35,041 nucleotides of DNA from Bacteroidaceae bacterium (GTDB lineage: Bacteria > Bacteroidota > Bacteroidia > Bacteroidales > Bacteroidaceae): NCBI GenBank assembly GCA_017429945.1, contig JAFRNY010000064.1, positions 1 to 35,041 on the forward strand, given 5' to 3'. The notes under the pieces were generated by a model. That model was not told where the DNA came from and ran no database searches. It saw only the letters and a program-made list of their open reading frames with translations. This document shows positions 27,302 to 35,041 of this stretch, piece after piece (within the stretch, counting starts at the first letter, position 1; each line of letters starts with the position of its first letter). The position numbers and the translations under genes are program-made.

Positions 27302-28420
27302 TTAATGTGTAGCGACGATCTCCGTTTTTGCCAACTCGGCATTGCGTTTGTCGGTCTGCGTGACGACACGTGCGGCGAGCTGTAGGAAGGCATTCCCTGT
27401 GGGCGTGTCGGGATGGAGCGCTGCCGGCTCGCCGGCGTCGCCGCTCTCGCAGACGCTCTGTACGAGTGGTATCTGCGCCAGCAGGGGTATGTTCATTTCC
27501 TCGGCCAGTTGCTTTACGCCCTCGCGGCCAAAGATGTAGTAGCGGTTCTCGGGCAGCTCGGCGGGCGTGAACCAGCTCATGTTCTCAACGAGTCCAAGAA
27601 TGGGCACATTGACCTTCTCGTTGGTGTACATATTGATGCCTTTGCGTGCATCAGCCAGCGCCACCTGCTGAGGCGTGGAGACGATTACGGCGCCTGTGAT
27701 TGGGAGGGTCTGCACGAGGGTCAGATGAATATCTGACGTACCCGGAGGTGTGTCGAGGATGAAGTAGTCGAGGTCGCCCCAGGCGGCTTCGCCGATGAGC
27801 TGCTTCAGGGCGTTCGAGGCCATGCCCCCGCGCCAGAGTGTGGGCGTGTCGGGGTCCACAAAGAAGCCTATCGACAGCATCTTTACGCCGTACTGCTCGA
27901 TGGGCACAATCATGGCCTTGCCGTCGACCTCCTCACTGTAGGGGCGGGCATCCTCGACGTGGAACATCTTGGGCATCGAGGGACCGAAGATGTCGCAGTC
28001 CAAGAGGCCTACGCGGTGGCCGAGACGGGCGAGGGCGATGGCCAGGTTGGCGGCCACGGTGCTCTTGCCTACGCCGCCCTTGCCCGAGCTGACGGCGATG
28101 ATGTTACCAAGATGGGCGTAGGGAGGGTCTGCCTGGCCCGAGGGTGACCCTTCGGGCACTGCGGCTGGAGTTGCGGTCTTGGTCTTGATCTCAACTTCCA
28201 CGTCCTTCGAGACGAAGGCGTGGATGGCCGCCTCAGAGGCTTTGACGAGGGATTTGAGGAAAGGGTTTGTGGGTTTGTCGAAGATGAGCGAGAACGAGAC
28301 ATGGAGACCAGCTATGCGCAGGTCGTCCTCGACCATTCCCATCTCCACTATATTCTTGCCCGTGCCGGGATAGCGCACGGTCTTGAGGGCGTCGATGATG
28401 AGTTGGGGGTAAAGGGTCAT
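27302..28420 (-). CDS. mrp: Mrp/NBP35-family Fe-S cluster carrier ATPase (ApbC)
   Basis: A 372-aa P-loop ATPase of the Mrp/ApbC family that helps deliver iron-sulfur clusters. The N-terminal MIP18-type domain (DUF59) covers about 1-80, a Pro/Gly-rich linker 82-100, and the deviant Walker A SGKGGVGKS is at 112-120, followed by DCDIFGPSMP. Near the end, where many Mrp proteins carry a CxxC for the bridging cluster, this one reads ENMSWFTPAELPENRYY with no cysteine. It may bind a cluster differently or not at all. The gap to eno (27168-27301) carries the eno promoter and repeats, so the two genes are probably separate units. Confidence 0.93.
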   Translation of the reverse strand: MTLYPQLIIDALKTVRYPGTGKNIVEMGMVEDDLRIAGLHVSFSLIFDKPTNPFLKSLVKASEAAIHAFVSKDVEVEIKTKTATPAAVPEGSPSGQADPPYAHLGNIIAVSSGKGGVGKSTVAANLAIALARLGHRVGLLDCDIFGPSMPKMFHVEDARPYSEEVDGKAMIVPIEQYGVKMLSIGFFVDPDTPTLWRGGMASNALKQLIGEAAWGDLDYFILDTPPGTSDIHLTLVQTLPITGAVIVSTPQQVALADARKGINMYTNEKVNVPILGLVENMSWFTPAELPENRYYIFGREGVKQLAEEMNIPLLAQIPLVQSVCESGDAGEPAALHPDTPTGNAFLQLAARVVTQTDKRNAELAKTEIVATH

Positions 28421-28426
28421 GATTAA

Positions 28427-28486
28427 ATGAAAAGTGAAAAATGTAAAGTGAAAAATGAAAAGTGAAAAGTGAAAAGTGAAAAATGA
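28427..28486. repeat. AAAAGTG heptamer array upstream of mrp
   Basis: About eight loosely repeated 7-bp units (GAAAAGT/GAAAAAT) directly precede the mrp ATG, so they form its 5' leader. Reading frames across it are artefacts. Copy-number change would alter leader length. Confidence 0.7.
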
Positions 28487-28506
28487 GGTTTACTCCTGCT
28501 GCCATT

Positions 28507-28555
28507 CTCTCCCCCTTTGGGGGAGTCGGAGGGGGCTTTCGGGGGCTCCTTAGGT
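28507..28555. repeat. GC-rich palindrome between mrp and DUF3332 gene
   Basis: CTCCCCC (28509-28515), loop TTT, and GGGGGAG (28519-28525) are followed by the tail TCGGAGGGGGCTTTCGGGGG. It belongs to the same hairpin-plus-G-tail family as the other copies in the window. Confidence 0.75.
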
Positions 28556-28568
28556 GGCTTTCGGGCTG

Positions 28569-28576
28569 CAAAGTTA
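28569..28576 (-). promoter_or_regulatory. -7 box for mrp
   Basis: The minus strand reads TAACTTTG, matching TAnnTTTG, about 150 bp upstream of mrp. The transcript leader would then include both the palindrome at 28509 and the heptamer array. Confidence 0.45.
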
Positions 28577-28694
28577 ATATAAGTTGTGCAAAAAAACGTA
28601 ATCGGAGCGAAGTTTTAGCGCTCCATAACGTTAAAAATGTTTTCCACAGCAATAAAAAGAGCCAAAGAACGATGGCCGTTCACTCGCGTATAGC

Positions 28695-28702
28695 TATCTT
28701 TG
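28695..28702 (+). promoter_or_regulatory. -7 box for the DUF3332 gene
   Basis: TATCTTTG lies 47 bp upstream of the ATG at 28750. No clear -33 TTTG was found. Confidence 0.55.
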
Positions 28703-28749
28703 CGTATCGTTTCGTTTAACTCAAACACAACTATCAAACATCTATCAAC

Positions 28750-29301
28750 ATGAAAAAGATTAGTTTCAGCGTAGCAACGCTCCTGCTGGCAGGCTCTCTG
28801 CTCTGCTCCTCGTGTATCGGTTCGTTTGCCCTGTTCAACAAGTATGAGAAATGGCAGTGTAATATGACCGACAACAAGTTCGTCAACGCCATCGTAGGTT
28901 TCATACTGCAGCCCATCGTGGGCGGCGTCTGCCTGTTCGTAGACTCCGTCGTGCTCAACACCATAGAGTTCTGGAGCGGCGATAATCCTGTGGCCGCCAA
29001 TGGTATTCCCTCGAAGATTCAAGGCACCGATGGCCGCTACTACGCCATAAAGACTACGAAGAAAGGCTACATCGTAACGGCCGACAACGGCATGAAGACG
29101 GTGTTCACACACAACGATAAGGACGACTCATGGACTGTAAGCCAGAATGGCGTCACCCGCAAGCTCATCCGCTATGGCGAGGACGGCAATATCGAAGCCA
29201 CGCTGCCCAGCGGCAACACCGTGACCGTAAGCAACGACGAAGCCGGCGTGCTTCAGGCTCAGCAGGCCGTCTGGACCGACGTGAGCTACGCAATGAGATA
29301 A
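28750..29301 (+). CDS. DUF3332 family putative lipoprotein
   Basis: A 183-aa protein with a hydrophobic signal segment and Cys22 (LLCSSCIGSFALF), likely lipid-modified although the lipobox is not canonical (Cys at -3). The segment IEFWSGDNPV (about 72-81), together with the early CxGSFAL, is typical of DUF3332 proteins. Hydrophobic stretches at about 44-68 suggest membrane association. The C-terminal half is beta-rich and polar. Function is unknown for the family. It stands alone on the plus strand with its own promoter box, followed by a clear terminator. Confidence 0.85.
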   Translation: MKKISFSVATLLLAGSLLCSSCIGSFALFNKYEKWQCNMTDNKFVNAIVGFILQPIVGGVCLFVDSVVLNTIEFWSGDNPVAANGIPSKIQGTDGRYYAIKTTKKGYIVTADNGMKTVFTHNDKDDSWTVSQNGVTRKLIRYGEDGNIEATLPSGNTVTVSNDEAGVLQAQQAVWTDVSYAMR

Positions 29302-29400
29302 GAAAGGCCTACCCCACCCTTCGCCCCGTCAAGAGGGAGCGTTGGGAATGAAACGTGGGAAATGAGCTCTTCACATCATTACAAGTTTACACATAAGAAG

Positions 29401-29433
29401 AAAGGGCACCTCGCTGAGGTGCCCTTTCCTTTT
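29401..29433. terminator. Bidirectional terminator between DUF3332 gene and trmB
   Basis: An 11-bp perfect stem (29401-29411 with 29417-29427) closes a 5-nt loop, with T-rich DNA after the right arm (CCTTTT) and A-rich DNA before the left arm. It separates two convergent genes. Confidence 0.85.
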
Positions 29434-29442
29434 AGACGCTTT

Positions 29443-30294
29443 CTAACGGCCAGTAGTGAGCGACGAGCGTTTCTCGCGGCTGTAGCTGCGGTAGTCGTCG
29501 AGGGGAATGTCCACCTCGGGCTCCACGAGATTGCCTTCGGCAGGCAGGCGGAAGCGGATGTATTTGATTGTGATGCCGCGCGAGAGCCACATTTGCTCAT
29601 AGTAAGTGCGAATGGACAGAAGGCCGCCATCGCCCCCTTCCGTAATAGAGGGAAGAGAGGCATGGTAAAGGTCGTCGGCACACACCTCCACGGGCAGGTG
29701 ATTTACCTCGGTGACATACTTCGTATACGTGAATAGGAAGTTGGAGTCGGTCTTGAGGTGAATGAGCCCTCCGTCCTTGAGGAAGCGGCGGTAGCGCTGC
29801 AGGAAATAGGTGGACGTGAGGCGTTTCGTGGCCTTCTTCATCTGCGGGTCGGAGAAAGTGAGCCATATTTCATCTACCTCCCCGGGAGCGAAGAAACGGT
29901 CGATGATCTCGATGTTGGTGCGCAGGAAAGCTACGTTTTTCAGTCCCTCGTTCAGAGCCTCGGTGGCACCACTCCACATGCGGGCGCCCTTAATATCGAC
30001 GCCTATGAAGTTGCAGTCGGGGTAGCGGCGCGCAAGTCCTACGGCATATTCGCCACGCCCGCAGCCAAGCTCCAGGACTATGGGGTTGTCGTTCTTGAAG
30101 AAGTCCTGGCGCCAGCGGCCTCGCATGGGAAAGGACGTGGCGGACTCTCCCCCCAAGGACTCTCCCCCCGCCCTCCCTGATAGGGAGGGAGCTGAATCCA
30201 TTGACTCTGGTTTATCCATCGCCCTGAACGGACATTCAAACACGTGGGGATAACTCGCCATGTCGGCGAACTTTGCCAGCTTTCCTTTGCTCAT
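29443..30294 (-). CDS. trmB: tRNA (guanine-N7-)-methyltransferase TrmB, with repeat-derived insert
   Basis: A 283-aa SAM-dependent enzyme that makes m7G46 in tRNA. The SAM-binding motif is [10 protein letters not shown] (74-83). [11 protein letters not shown] and [12 protein letters not shown] follow in family order, and the start [20 protein letters not shown] is typical of Bacteroidetes TrmB. Residues about 31-53 (Ser/Gly/Glu-rich) have no counterpart in the family as I know it and are encoded by a GC-rich palindrome (30146-30198). The insert lies before the catalytic fold, so activity is probably kept. The nearest upstream gene, ilvE, is separated by 164 bp of palindromic repeats. Confidence 0.92.
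   Translation of the reverse strand: MSKGKLAKFADMASYPHVFECPFRAMDKPESMDSAPSLSGRAGGESLGGESATSFPMRGRWRQDFFKNDNPIVLELGCGRGEYAVGLARRYPDCNFIGVDIKGARMWSGATEALNEGLKNVAFLRTNIEIIDRFFAPGEVDEIWLTFSDPQMKKATKRLTSTYFLQRYRRFLKDGGLIHLKTDSNFLFTYTKYVTEVNHLPVEVCADDLYHASLPSITEGGDGGLLSIRTYYEQMWLSRGITIKYIRFRLPAEGNLVEPEVDIPLDDYRSYSREKRSSLTTGR
30146..30198. repeat. GC-rich palindrome inside trmB coding region
   Basis: CCCTCCCT (30171-30178), a 3-nt loop and AGGGAGGG (30182-30189) are joined to two CTCTCCCCCC-type runs on the left. Read on the minus strand it supplies in-frame codons of the [17 protein letters not shown] type. Confidence 0.8.
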
Positions 30295-30379
30295 CCAATT
30301 AATAAGTTCGAACTTAACTTTCGCAAGTTATAAAAGTTAAAGATCTGAATTCCTAATAATAACTACCCTTGAAAGTATC

Positions 30380-30458
30380 CTCTCCCCTCCCTGACGGGAG
30401 GGGATGGGGGCGGGTCTCCTCCCCTCCCTCACAGGGAGGGGCCGAGGGGGTGGGTCTT
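30380..30458. repeat. Two tandem GC-rich palindromes after ilvE
   Basis: Two copies about 37 bp apart: stems CCCCTCCC/GGGAGGGG at 30384-30403 and 30421-30441, each followed by a G-rich tail ending GGGTCT. They abut the ilvE stop codon and could terminate it on the minus strand. Confidence 0.85.
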
Positions 30459-31481
30459 CTACTCAATCACAACCGTTGTCCAGCCGTGAGTGTCGGGCTC
30501 GATGCCGTACTGAATGTCTACGAGCTTATGGTAGAGCTTCGTAGAGATGGGGCCGGGCTTGCCGTCGCGGGCGAAGACGTAGCTGTGGCCCGTCTCGGGG
30601 TCGTCGATGCGCTCGATGGGGCTAATGACGGCTGCCGTGCCGCAAGCGCCTGCCTCCTCGAATGTCGAGAGCTCCTCGATGGGAATCTGACGGCGCTCCA
30701 CCTTCATGCCGAGGTCCTCGGCCAGCTGCATCAGACTCATGTTTGTCACCGAAGGCAGAATGCTGTTGGACTTGGGGGTGATATAAGTATTGTCTTTAAT
30801 GCCGAAGAAGTTGGCTGCGCCGCACTCGTCGATGTACTTCTTCTCGCGGGCATCGAGGTAGAACTCGCAAGAATAGCCCTGCTCGTGAGCCCAGGTGTTG
30901 GCGCGGAGGCTGGCAGCGTAGTTGCCGCCCACCTTGTAGCAGCCGGTGCCGAGCGGTGCCGAGCGGTCGTAGTCGCGGGTGATGACGTAGGGGTTTGTGG
31001 CGAATCCACCTTTGAAATAAGGGCCTACGGGCGTCACGAAAATCATGAACAGATAGTCGCTGGCGGGATGTACGCCCACCTGAGCCGTCGTGCCGATGAG
31101 TAGCGGACGGATATACAGCGTGGCGCCGCTCTCGTAGGGCGGGATGAAGCGCTCGTTCAGGCGAACCACCTTCTTAACCATCTCCACGAACATCTCAGTG
31201 GGAACCTCGGGCATCACGAGACCACGGCAGGTGGCCTGCAGGCGGGCGGCATTCTCCGTAGCACGGAATATGCGGACCTTGCCGTCGGGGCAGCGATAGG
31301 CCTTGAGGCCTTCGAAGGCTTCCTGACCGTAGTGCAGACAGGTGGCAGCCATACTGAGGTTGATGGTTTGTTCGGAGGTGACTTCTATCTCACCCCACTT
31401 GCCGTTGTGGTAGTTGCAACGAACGTTATAGTCGGTCGGCACGAAGCCGAAGGACAGATTACTCCAATCAATTTCTTTCAT
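30459..31481 (-). CDS. ilvE: Branched-chain amino acid aminotransferase
   Basis: A 340-aa PLP-dependent class IV aminotransferase that makes or breaks down Leu, Ile and Val with glutamate/2-oxoglutarate. The cofactor lysine is Lys183 (GTGCYKVGGNYAASL). Other family text includes LHYGQEAFEGLKAYR (49-63) and YIDECGAANFF. Length fits the longer (eukaryote/Bacteroidetes-like) BCAT group. The ATG at 31479-31481 gives MKEIDWSNLSFGF. It has its own promoter box and appears to be a single-gene unit. Confidence 0.95.
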   Translation of the reverse strand: MKEIDWSNLSFGFVPTDYNVRCNYHNGKWGEIEVTSEQTINLSMAATCLHYGQEAFEGLKAYRCPDGKVRIFRATENAARLQATCRGLVMPEVPTEMFVEMVKKVVRLNERFIPPYESGATLYIRPLLIGTTAQVGVHPASDYLFMIFVTPVGPYFKGGFATNPYVITRDYDRSAPLGTGCYKVGGNYAASLRANTWAHEQGYSCEFYLDAREKKYIDECGAANFFGIKDNTYITPKSNSILPSVTNMSLMQLAEDLGMKVERRQIPIEELSTFEEAGACGTAAVISPIERIDDPETGHSYVFARDGKPGPISTKLYHKLVDIQYGIEPDTHGWTTVVIE

Positions 31482-31509
31482 TTTTGCTTGTGTTTGGTGT
31501 ATTCGGCCG

Positions 31510-31517
31510 CAAAGGTA
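31510..31517 (-). promoter_or_regulatory. -7 box for ilvE
   Basis: The minus strand reads TACCTTTG, a match to TAnnTTTG, 28 bp before the ATG. Upstream are TTTGAAC-type heptamer repeats (31525-31556). Confidence 0.6.
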
Positions 31518-31612
31518 CGAATTAACTTTGAACTTTGAACCTGTTGCTTTGAACTTTTTTCAATTCCAAGCGACTTTTCATGATTTATTTCTACGTCAGG
31601 CCTTTATAGAAA

Positions 31613-31635
31613 TAAAAAATCCCCGCGAGGGGGAT
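31613..31635 (-). terminator. Terminator after xseB operon
   Basis: On the minus strand a 6-bp GC-rich stem (31630-31635 with 31619-31624, loop of 5) is followed by six T residues (31613-31618). It would end transcripts coming from xseA, the glycosidase and xseB after they cross the 22-bp repeat array. Confidence 0.7.
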
Positions 31636-31646
31636 GGGTTCACACA

Positions 31647-31822
31647 ACCGGTCGCACAAGCCAATTCAACCGGTCGCATAAGTCAATTCATCCGGTCGTA
31701 TAGGCCGATTCAACCGGTTGCATAAACCAATTCAACCGGTTGCATAAGAAGGTTCATCCGGTCGTATTAGCCGATTCAACCGGTCGCATAAGAAGGTTCC
31801 ACCAGATGTGGTATCTCATGCG
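31647..31822. repeat. 22-bp tandem repeat, locus B (7 units plus degenerate copy)
   Basis: Seven abutting 22-bp units start at 31647, 31669, 31691, 31713, 31735, 31757 and 31779, each of the ACCGGTCGCATAAGCCAATT type. An eighth degenerate unit follows (31801-31822), then a partial ACCGGTCGG. Units alternate between a few variants at the right half (CCAATT, CCGATT, AAGGTT). There are no spacers. It lies directly downstream of the xseB stop. Confidence 0.9.
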
Positions 31823-31880
31823 ACCGGTCGGTCTGGGAATTACAATATTTGCCGAGACTGAAGTAGTCTTATTTGGCGGC

Positions 31881-32081
31881 CTATTCGGCAGCGTCAGCGT
31901 CGAGCAGCTTGGTCACCTCGGCCTCGGCCTTAGTGAGTTTTTCCTTGCAGAAAGCCAGCAGCTGCTGCGCCTCCTTGAGTTTTGTGGCAAGCTGGTCGAT
32001 GGCAATATTTCCGCCCTCAATCTCGCGCGCCAGCGCCTCTAAGCGCTCCATGGCGGCTTCATAAGTCAATTCCTGTTCCAT
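31881..32081 (-). CDS. xseB: Exodeoxyribonuclease VII small subunit
   Basis: A 66-aa protein with the XseB layout: LTYEAAMERLEALAREIEGG followed by a helix rich in Lys/Glu. It forms exonuclease VII with XseA, degrading single-stranded DNA. Start and stop are clear, and the length is usual. It begins 2 bp after the stop of the secreted glycosidase gene, which separates it from xseA; normally the two xse genes are adjacent. Expression therefore probably depends on readthrough from xseA and the glycosidase. Confidence 0.92.
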   Translation of the reverse strand: MEQELTYEAAMERLEALAREIEGGNIAIDQLATKLKEAQQLLAFCKEKLTKAEAEVTKLLDADAAE

Positions 32082-32083
32082 TA

Positions 32084-34831
32084 TTATCTGTTTATGAGTT
32101 TTTTTCCGTTGCTAACGTAGATGCCCTTGTGCTGCTGCCCCTCGACGCGGCGCCCGCTGAGGTCGTAGGCAGAAGCGCTTGCGGCTGCTGCTGCAGTCTG
32201 GCCGCGGTCCTCAACGAGCGTGCCTAAACCGTCGGCGGCCGCCTCGTCAATGCCGTTGAAAACGAAGACCGACGAAGGTGGCATACTGATGCTGAGAACC
32301 TTGTCGATGTCGATGGGTGTGCCGACGGTCAGGCCCGTGAGCGCATTCTGCGAGAAAGCCTTGGAGAGGGTTATGGTTGTGTGGACGTAATCGGGGATGT
32401 CGAGCGCCTCGCGCAGCGTGGTCTTCAGCGTCTGGCGCGAGGCCGACGGATTACGCAGGGCCAAAGTGGCTTTACGGCCGTTCCACGACGCCCAACCATA
32501 GATGTTAGCCTTAGAGCCGTCCCAGGGGTTACCGCCTACCCAGTGCACGTCGGGCAGTACGTCGGCATTCTCCTGCTGCCACTTGATACACTCTGCCAAG
32601 TCGCTCCAAAGACGCCCGTTGCCGATGCTGTTCATGAGAGAATAGTCGGCGTAAAGCTCCACCATGCCCGAGCCGCAGGCAAAGGCGCAGCGCAACTCGC
32701 GCAGGACACTGGCGTAGGCCATATCGGTGGAGACAGAGCCGTACTTCGAAAGGATAAAGCCATGGGTCATCAGCGTGTTGATGGGACAGAGCGGAGAGTT
32801 CTTGACGAAATTCTGATAGACGAGGCGGTCGCGGTAGGTGATCCAGCGCTCGCGGTCTGAGCCCTGGTTTCCAATGGTGTTGTAATCGTTCTCCTGGCGC
32901 CACACGGCATCGGTGAACTGAAACCAGAAGGGCGACGCCCACGTGCCGACGGTGGTGTTGAGAAAGACGTCGGGCTTCGCTTGCCGCACGCGCCGCTCTA
33001 TCTCGATGATGCCTTCGGCATTCTCCTCGCCCGTGGCCCCGGCATCGGGGCCTACAGCGCTGAACTGGGCGCTGATGCCGTCGAACTTGAAAAAGTTGAA
33101 GGAGTAGGAGTTGAGCATCTTCAAGCAGGCGTCGATGAAGGTGTTGAAATAGGCTTTGTTGCTAAGCTGCATGCCGCCGCGCCCGGCCCAGTAGTTGCGC
33201 CGATAGTTGCCGCTCTGGCCGTAGCCGCCTACGGGGCCCAGCCAGGCGCCAATCTGCGAGTTCATGGCCTCGGCGGCCTCGCTCATCCTGGCAAAGCCGT
33301 TGGGGAAGTTCTTGTTGAACGTCCAGGTGCCGTACTGGTCCCAGCCGTCGTCCCACGCGAATGTGGCCACATTGGCGCCATATTTATCGAAAAGGTGCTC
33401 CTTCCATTGGGCCAGCACATCGAGACACTGGGTCTCAGTGAAGTTTGTGGTGTAGTCGGGATCGTTGTTGCGATTGATATTCAGCTCAAACCATGAGTTG
33501 TAGAGCGGGAATGGGCGCCAAGGCACGGCACGCTCGCGCTCGCTGTAGCAGAGGAACGAGCGGCGGGCCTGGCCGGGAGCTATCAGCCCGACGACGGCAC
33601 TGACCGTCCAGCTCTCGCCTGCTTTCAACGTCGTCTGGCGGCTCCATTCGCCACGGATAGTCGTGCTCGCAGGGGCCGGCAGATGCAGACTGTTAGTAGC
33701 GAGATCGCTCTCGCCGTCGTCGAAGACTACTTCGGCGGCCGCCACTGTGCCGCTCCACGTTATGGTGCCGGCGGAATCAAAGGGGGGCGTAATGATGCCC
33801 TTCTTCTCCTCCGTCATGTCACGAAAATAGCGCACGAGGTAAAAGCCGGGCGAAGGGATGTCCAGACGATAGACATTGTCTGACGTGCTCAAGCCTGTGA
33901 TACCTTTATGATAGTCGCTGGCCACGACCTCACCCGTGAAGGGGTCCAGGACATCGACGCCTGCGATGTCGAGACGATGGCGGCCGCTGGTATATTGGAA
34001 GCGGACAGTGTGGCTGCCACCCTCCTTAATAGCGAGATAACCCTGAGCGCTTGCGATGTAGTCGGCGCCGAGGCCTAGGTCAAGTACGCCCTGCGGAGTT
34101 GCTGCGCCGGGCGAAAGAGCGAAGGTCGTGCCTGTCCAGGAAGTGTAATTGAAGGTGGAGATGGCTGCCTGACCCTCGACAGTATTGATGCCCATCGGTG
34201 TCTCCAAGCCTGCGAAGATGTGCTCGCTGGCAATGACAGCCCCACGGGTGTTTCCCACGACAGCAGGTATCTGGGAACCGTCGATGTTTCTCACGTCATA
34301 GGTCATTGGCACGACGGACTTCATCGCCACATCGCGCTTGGCGGTGAGAGAAAGCTCGGTGCGCAGGTAGTGCGACCCGTCGCGCAGCACGGCACGCCAG
34401 GTGATATCGAGGTCGCGGTAGCTGAAGTCTGCCTCCAAGGCCTTGCCCACAAAATGCAGCGAGCCACGCACGGCATGCTCGTCGGCAGCAAGGTCTGCGA
34501 CACGAATCGTGCCGGGCGTCATCTGCGATGCTGTCACCTCGGTGCCGTCGGCTAGTCGCAGGCTGAACAATTCCGTGCCGGGCTCCAAGCCAAGCTCCGG
34601 ACAGCCGTTGAAGCGCAATACGCCGTCGACATGAAGAAAGTCGGCCGCAAAAAGGTCGTTAGCTATGATGTAGTGTACTTCATCTTCAGCACCCTCATTG
34701 GCGGCATCCGCCTGTACGACGCTTATCCGCGCCTCACCAGGTTGCTGCTCCTGAGGAAAGATGACGCTCTGTGCCTGAGCCGCGAACACTGTCAGACACA
34801 GGCTTAAGGCTATGACTAATATTTTGTTCAT
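32084..34831 (-). CDS. Secreted clan GH-D-like glycoside hydrolase (alpha-galactosidase/GalNAcase type)
   Basis: A 915-aa exported enzyme. Signal peptide about 1-20 (FAAQAQS). An N-terminal beta-sandwich region reaches about 230, and a possible inserted carbohydrate-binding module covers about 265-420. The (beta/alpha)8-type catalytic part starts near YNSWFEL (444-450). WDDGW (493-497) and FFKFDG (580-585), with Asp584 as likely nucleophile, resemble GH27/GH36 clan GH-D enzymes. The exact family and substrate (alpha-galactose or alpha-GalNAc) cannot be fixed by eye. A C-terminal beta domain ends in the tail YDLSGRR ... GIYVSNGKKLINR, like the sialidases. It starts 11 bp after xseA and ends 2 bp before xseB. 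Confidence 0.75.
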   Translation of the reverse strand: MNKILVIALSLCLTVFAAQAQSVIFPQEQQPGEARISVVQADAANEGAEDEVHYIIANDLFAADFLHVDGVLRFNGCPELGLEPGTELFSLRLADGTEVTASQMTPGTIRVADLAADEHAVRGSLHFVGKALEADFSYRDLDITWRAVLRDGSHYLRTELSLTAKRDVAMKSVVPMTYDVRNIDGSQIPAVVGNTRGAVIASEHIFAGLETPMGINTVEGQAAISTFNYTSWTGTTFALSPGAATPQGVLDLGLGADYIASAQGYLAIKEGGSHTVRFQYTSGRHRLDIAGVDVLDPFTGEVVASDYHKGITGLSTSDNVYRLDIPSPGFYLVRYFRDMTEEKKGIITPPFDSAGTITWSGTVAAAEVVFDDGESDLATNSLHLPAPASTTIRGEWSRQTTLKAGESWTVSAVVGLIAPGQARRSFLCYSERERAVPWRPFPLYNSWFELNINRNNDPDYTTNFTETQCLDVLAQWKEHLFDKYGANVATFAWDDGWDQYGTWTFNKNFPNGFARMSEAAEAMNSQIGAWLGPVGGYGQSGNYRRNYWAGRGGMQLSNKAYFNTFIDACLKMLNSYSFNFFKFDGISAQFSAVGPDAGATGEENAEGIIEIERRVRQAKPDVFLNTTVGTWASPFWFQFTDAVWRQENDYNTIGNQGSDRERWITYRDRLVYQNFVKNSPLCPINTLMTHGFILSKYGSVSTDMAYASVLRELRCAFACGSGMVELYADYSLMNSIGNGRLWSDLAECIKWQQENADVLPDVHWVGGNPWDGSKANIYGWASWNGRKATLALRNPSASRQTLKTTLREALDIPDYVHTTITLSKAFSQNALTGLTVGTPIDIDKVLSISMPPSSVFVFNGIDEAAADGLGTLVEDRGQTAAAAASASAYDLSGRRVEGQQHKGIYVSNGKKLINR

Positions 34832-34842
34832 AGGTTATATTG

Positions 34843-35041
34843 TTATTGTGTGACTGATTTGTCAACGACTTCTGAACGCACGCTGCCGTCGATGAAGCGG
34901 GTGGTGATGCTGTCGCCGGCCTTGAGTTCTGTTGCCGAGCGCAGCAGACGGCCGTCGGAGGTAAAGGTCAGCGAGTAACCACGGCGCAGTTGCTGCGCAG
35001 GGTCGAGGGCTGCGAGACGCGTCCCAAGACTTTGAACTTTG
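34843..35041 (-). CDS. xseA: Exodeoxyribonuclease VII large subunit, C-terminal part
   Basis: The gene is cut by the window edge; the last 66 codons are present. They read LDPAQQLRRGYSLTF and, after a short gap, LKAGDSITTRFIDGSVRSEV, the typical XseA C-terminal OB-like hairpin region, ending at TAA (34843-34845). The upstream codons within the window (KVQSLGTRLAA) overlap a TTTGAAC-type repeat at 35031-35041. XseA is the catalytic subunit of exonuclease VII. The glycosidase gene starts 11 bp downstream. Confidence 0.88.
   Translation of the reverse strand, partial: KVQSLGTRLAALDPAQQLRRGYSLTFTSDGRLLRSATELKAGDSITTRFIDGSVRSEVVDKSVTQ

Noticed and set aside
31647-31822. Possible CRISPR array
   Set aside because: The 22-bp units abut directly with no unique spacers between them and no cas genes are nearby; it is a plain tandem repeat. 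The same holds for 5679-5766.

Overview
The window comes from the chromosome of a Bacteroidales bacterium, most likely Prevotella-like. The evidence is the Bacteroidetes-type promoter boxes (TTTG about 20 bp upstream of TAnnTTTG), the tig-clpP-clpX-recQ order, MlaE/MlaF, LptB, a DUF3332 lipoprotein, and large secreted glycan-active enzymes with short GR-rich C-terminal tails. Coding DNA is mostly GC-rich (around 55-60 % by eye), while the first sialidase gene is clearly AT-richer. No tRNA, rRNA, CRISPR array, insertion sequence or phage gene was recognised.

Layout. Positions 1-296 hold tandem GC-rich palindromic repeats. On the minus strand follow metA (297-1214), an M13 metallopeptidase lipoprotein (1340-3370), an ABC-F ATPase (3516-5576) and the MlaF/MlaE lipid-transport pair (5865-7366). 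From 7511 to 14049 the plus strand carries lptB, tig, clpP, clpX and recQ. The minus strand from 14201 to 25593 is one four-gene cluster, transcribed right to left: a 1604-aa sialidase, a 67-aa peptide, an M60-type metallopeptidase with a dockerin, and a second sialidase. Then come eno (25857-27167) and mrp (27302-28420) on minus, a DUF3332 lipoprotein on plus (28750-29301), and trmB, ilvE, xseB, a secreted clan GH-D-like glycosidase and the 3' end of xseA on minus up to the window edge.

How it fits together. The sialidase/M60/sialidase cluster looks like a dedicated unit for stripping sialic acid from mucin-type glycoproteins and cutting their backbone. The three enzymes share a recurring module of about 140 residues that I do not recognise. 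A further secreted glycosidase sits between xseA and xseB, which normally adjoin each other. The rest is housekeeping: methionine entry, outer-membrane lipid and LPS export, protein quality control, glycolysis, Fe-S assembly, tRNA methylation and branched-chain amino acid synthesis.

The intergenic DNA is unusually rich in repeats. There is a GC-rich palindrome family that also lies in frame inside trmB and the ABC-F gene, a 22-bp tandem repeat present at two loci 26 kb apart, and several different arrays of 7- to 11-bp units. Also notable are a ClpP whose catalytic aspartate position is asparagine and a MetA carrying the acetyl-CoA-type glutamate.
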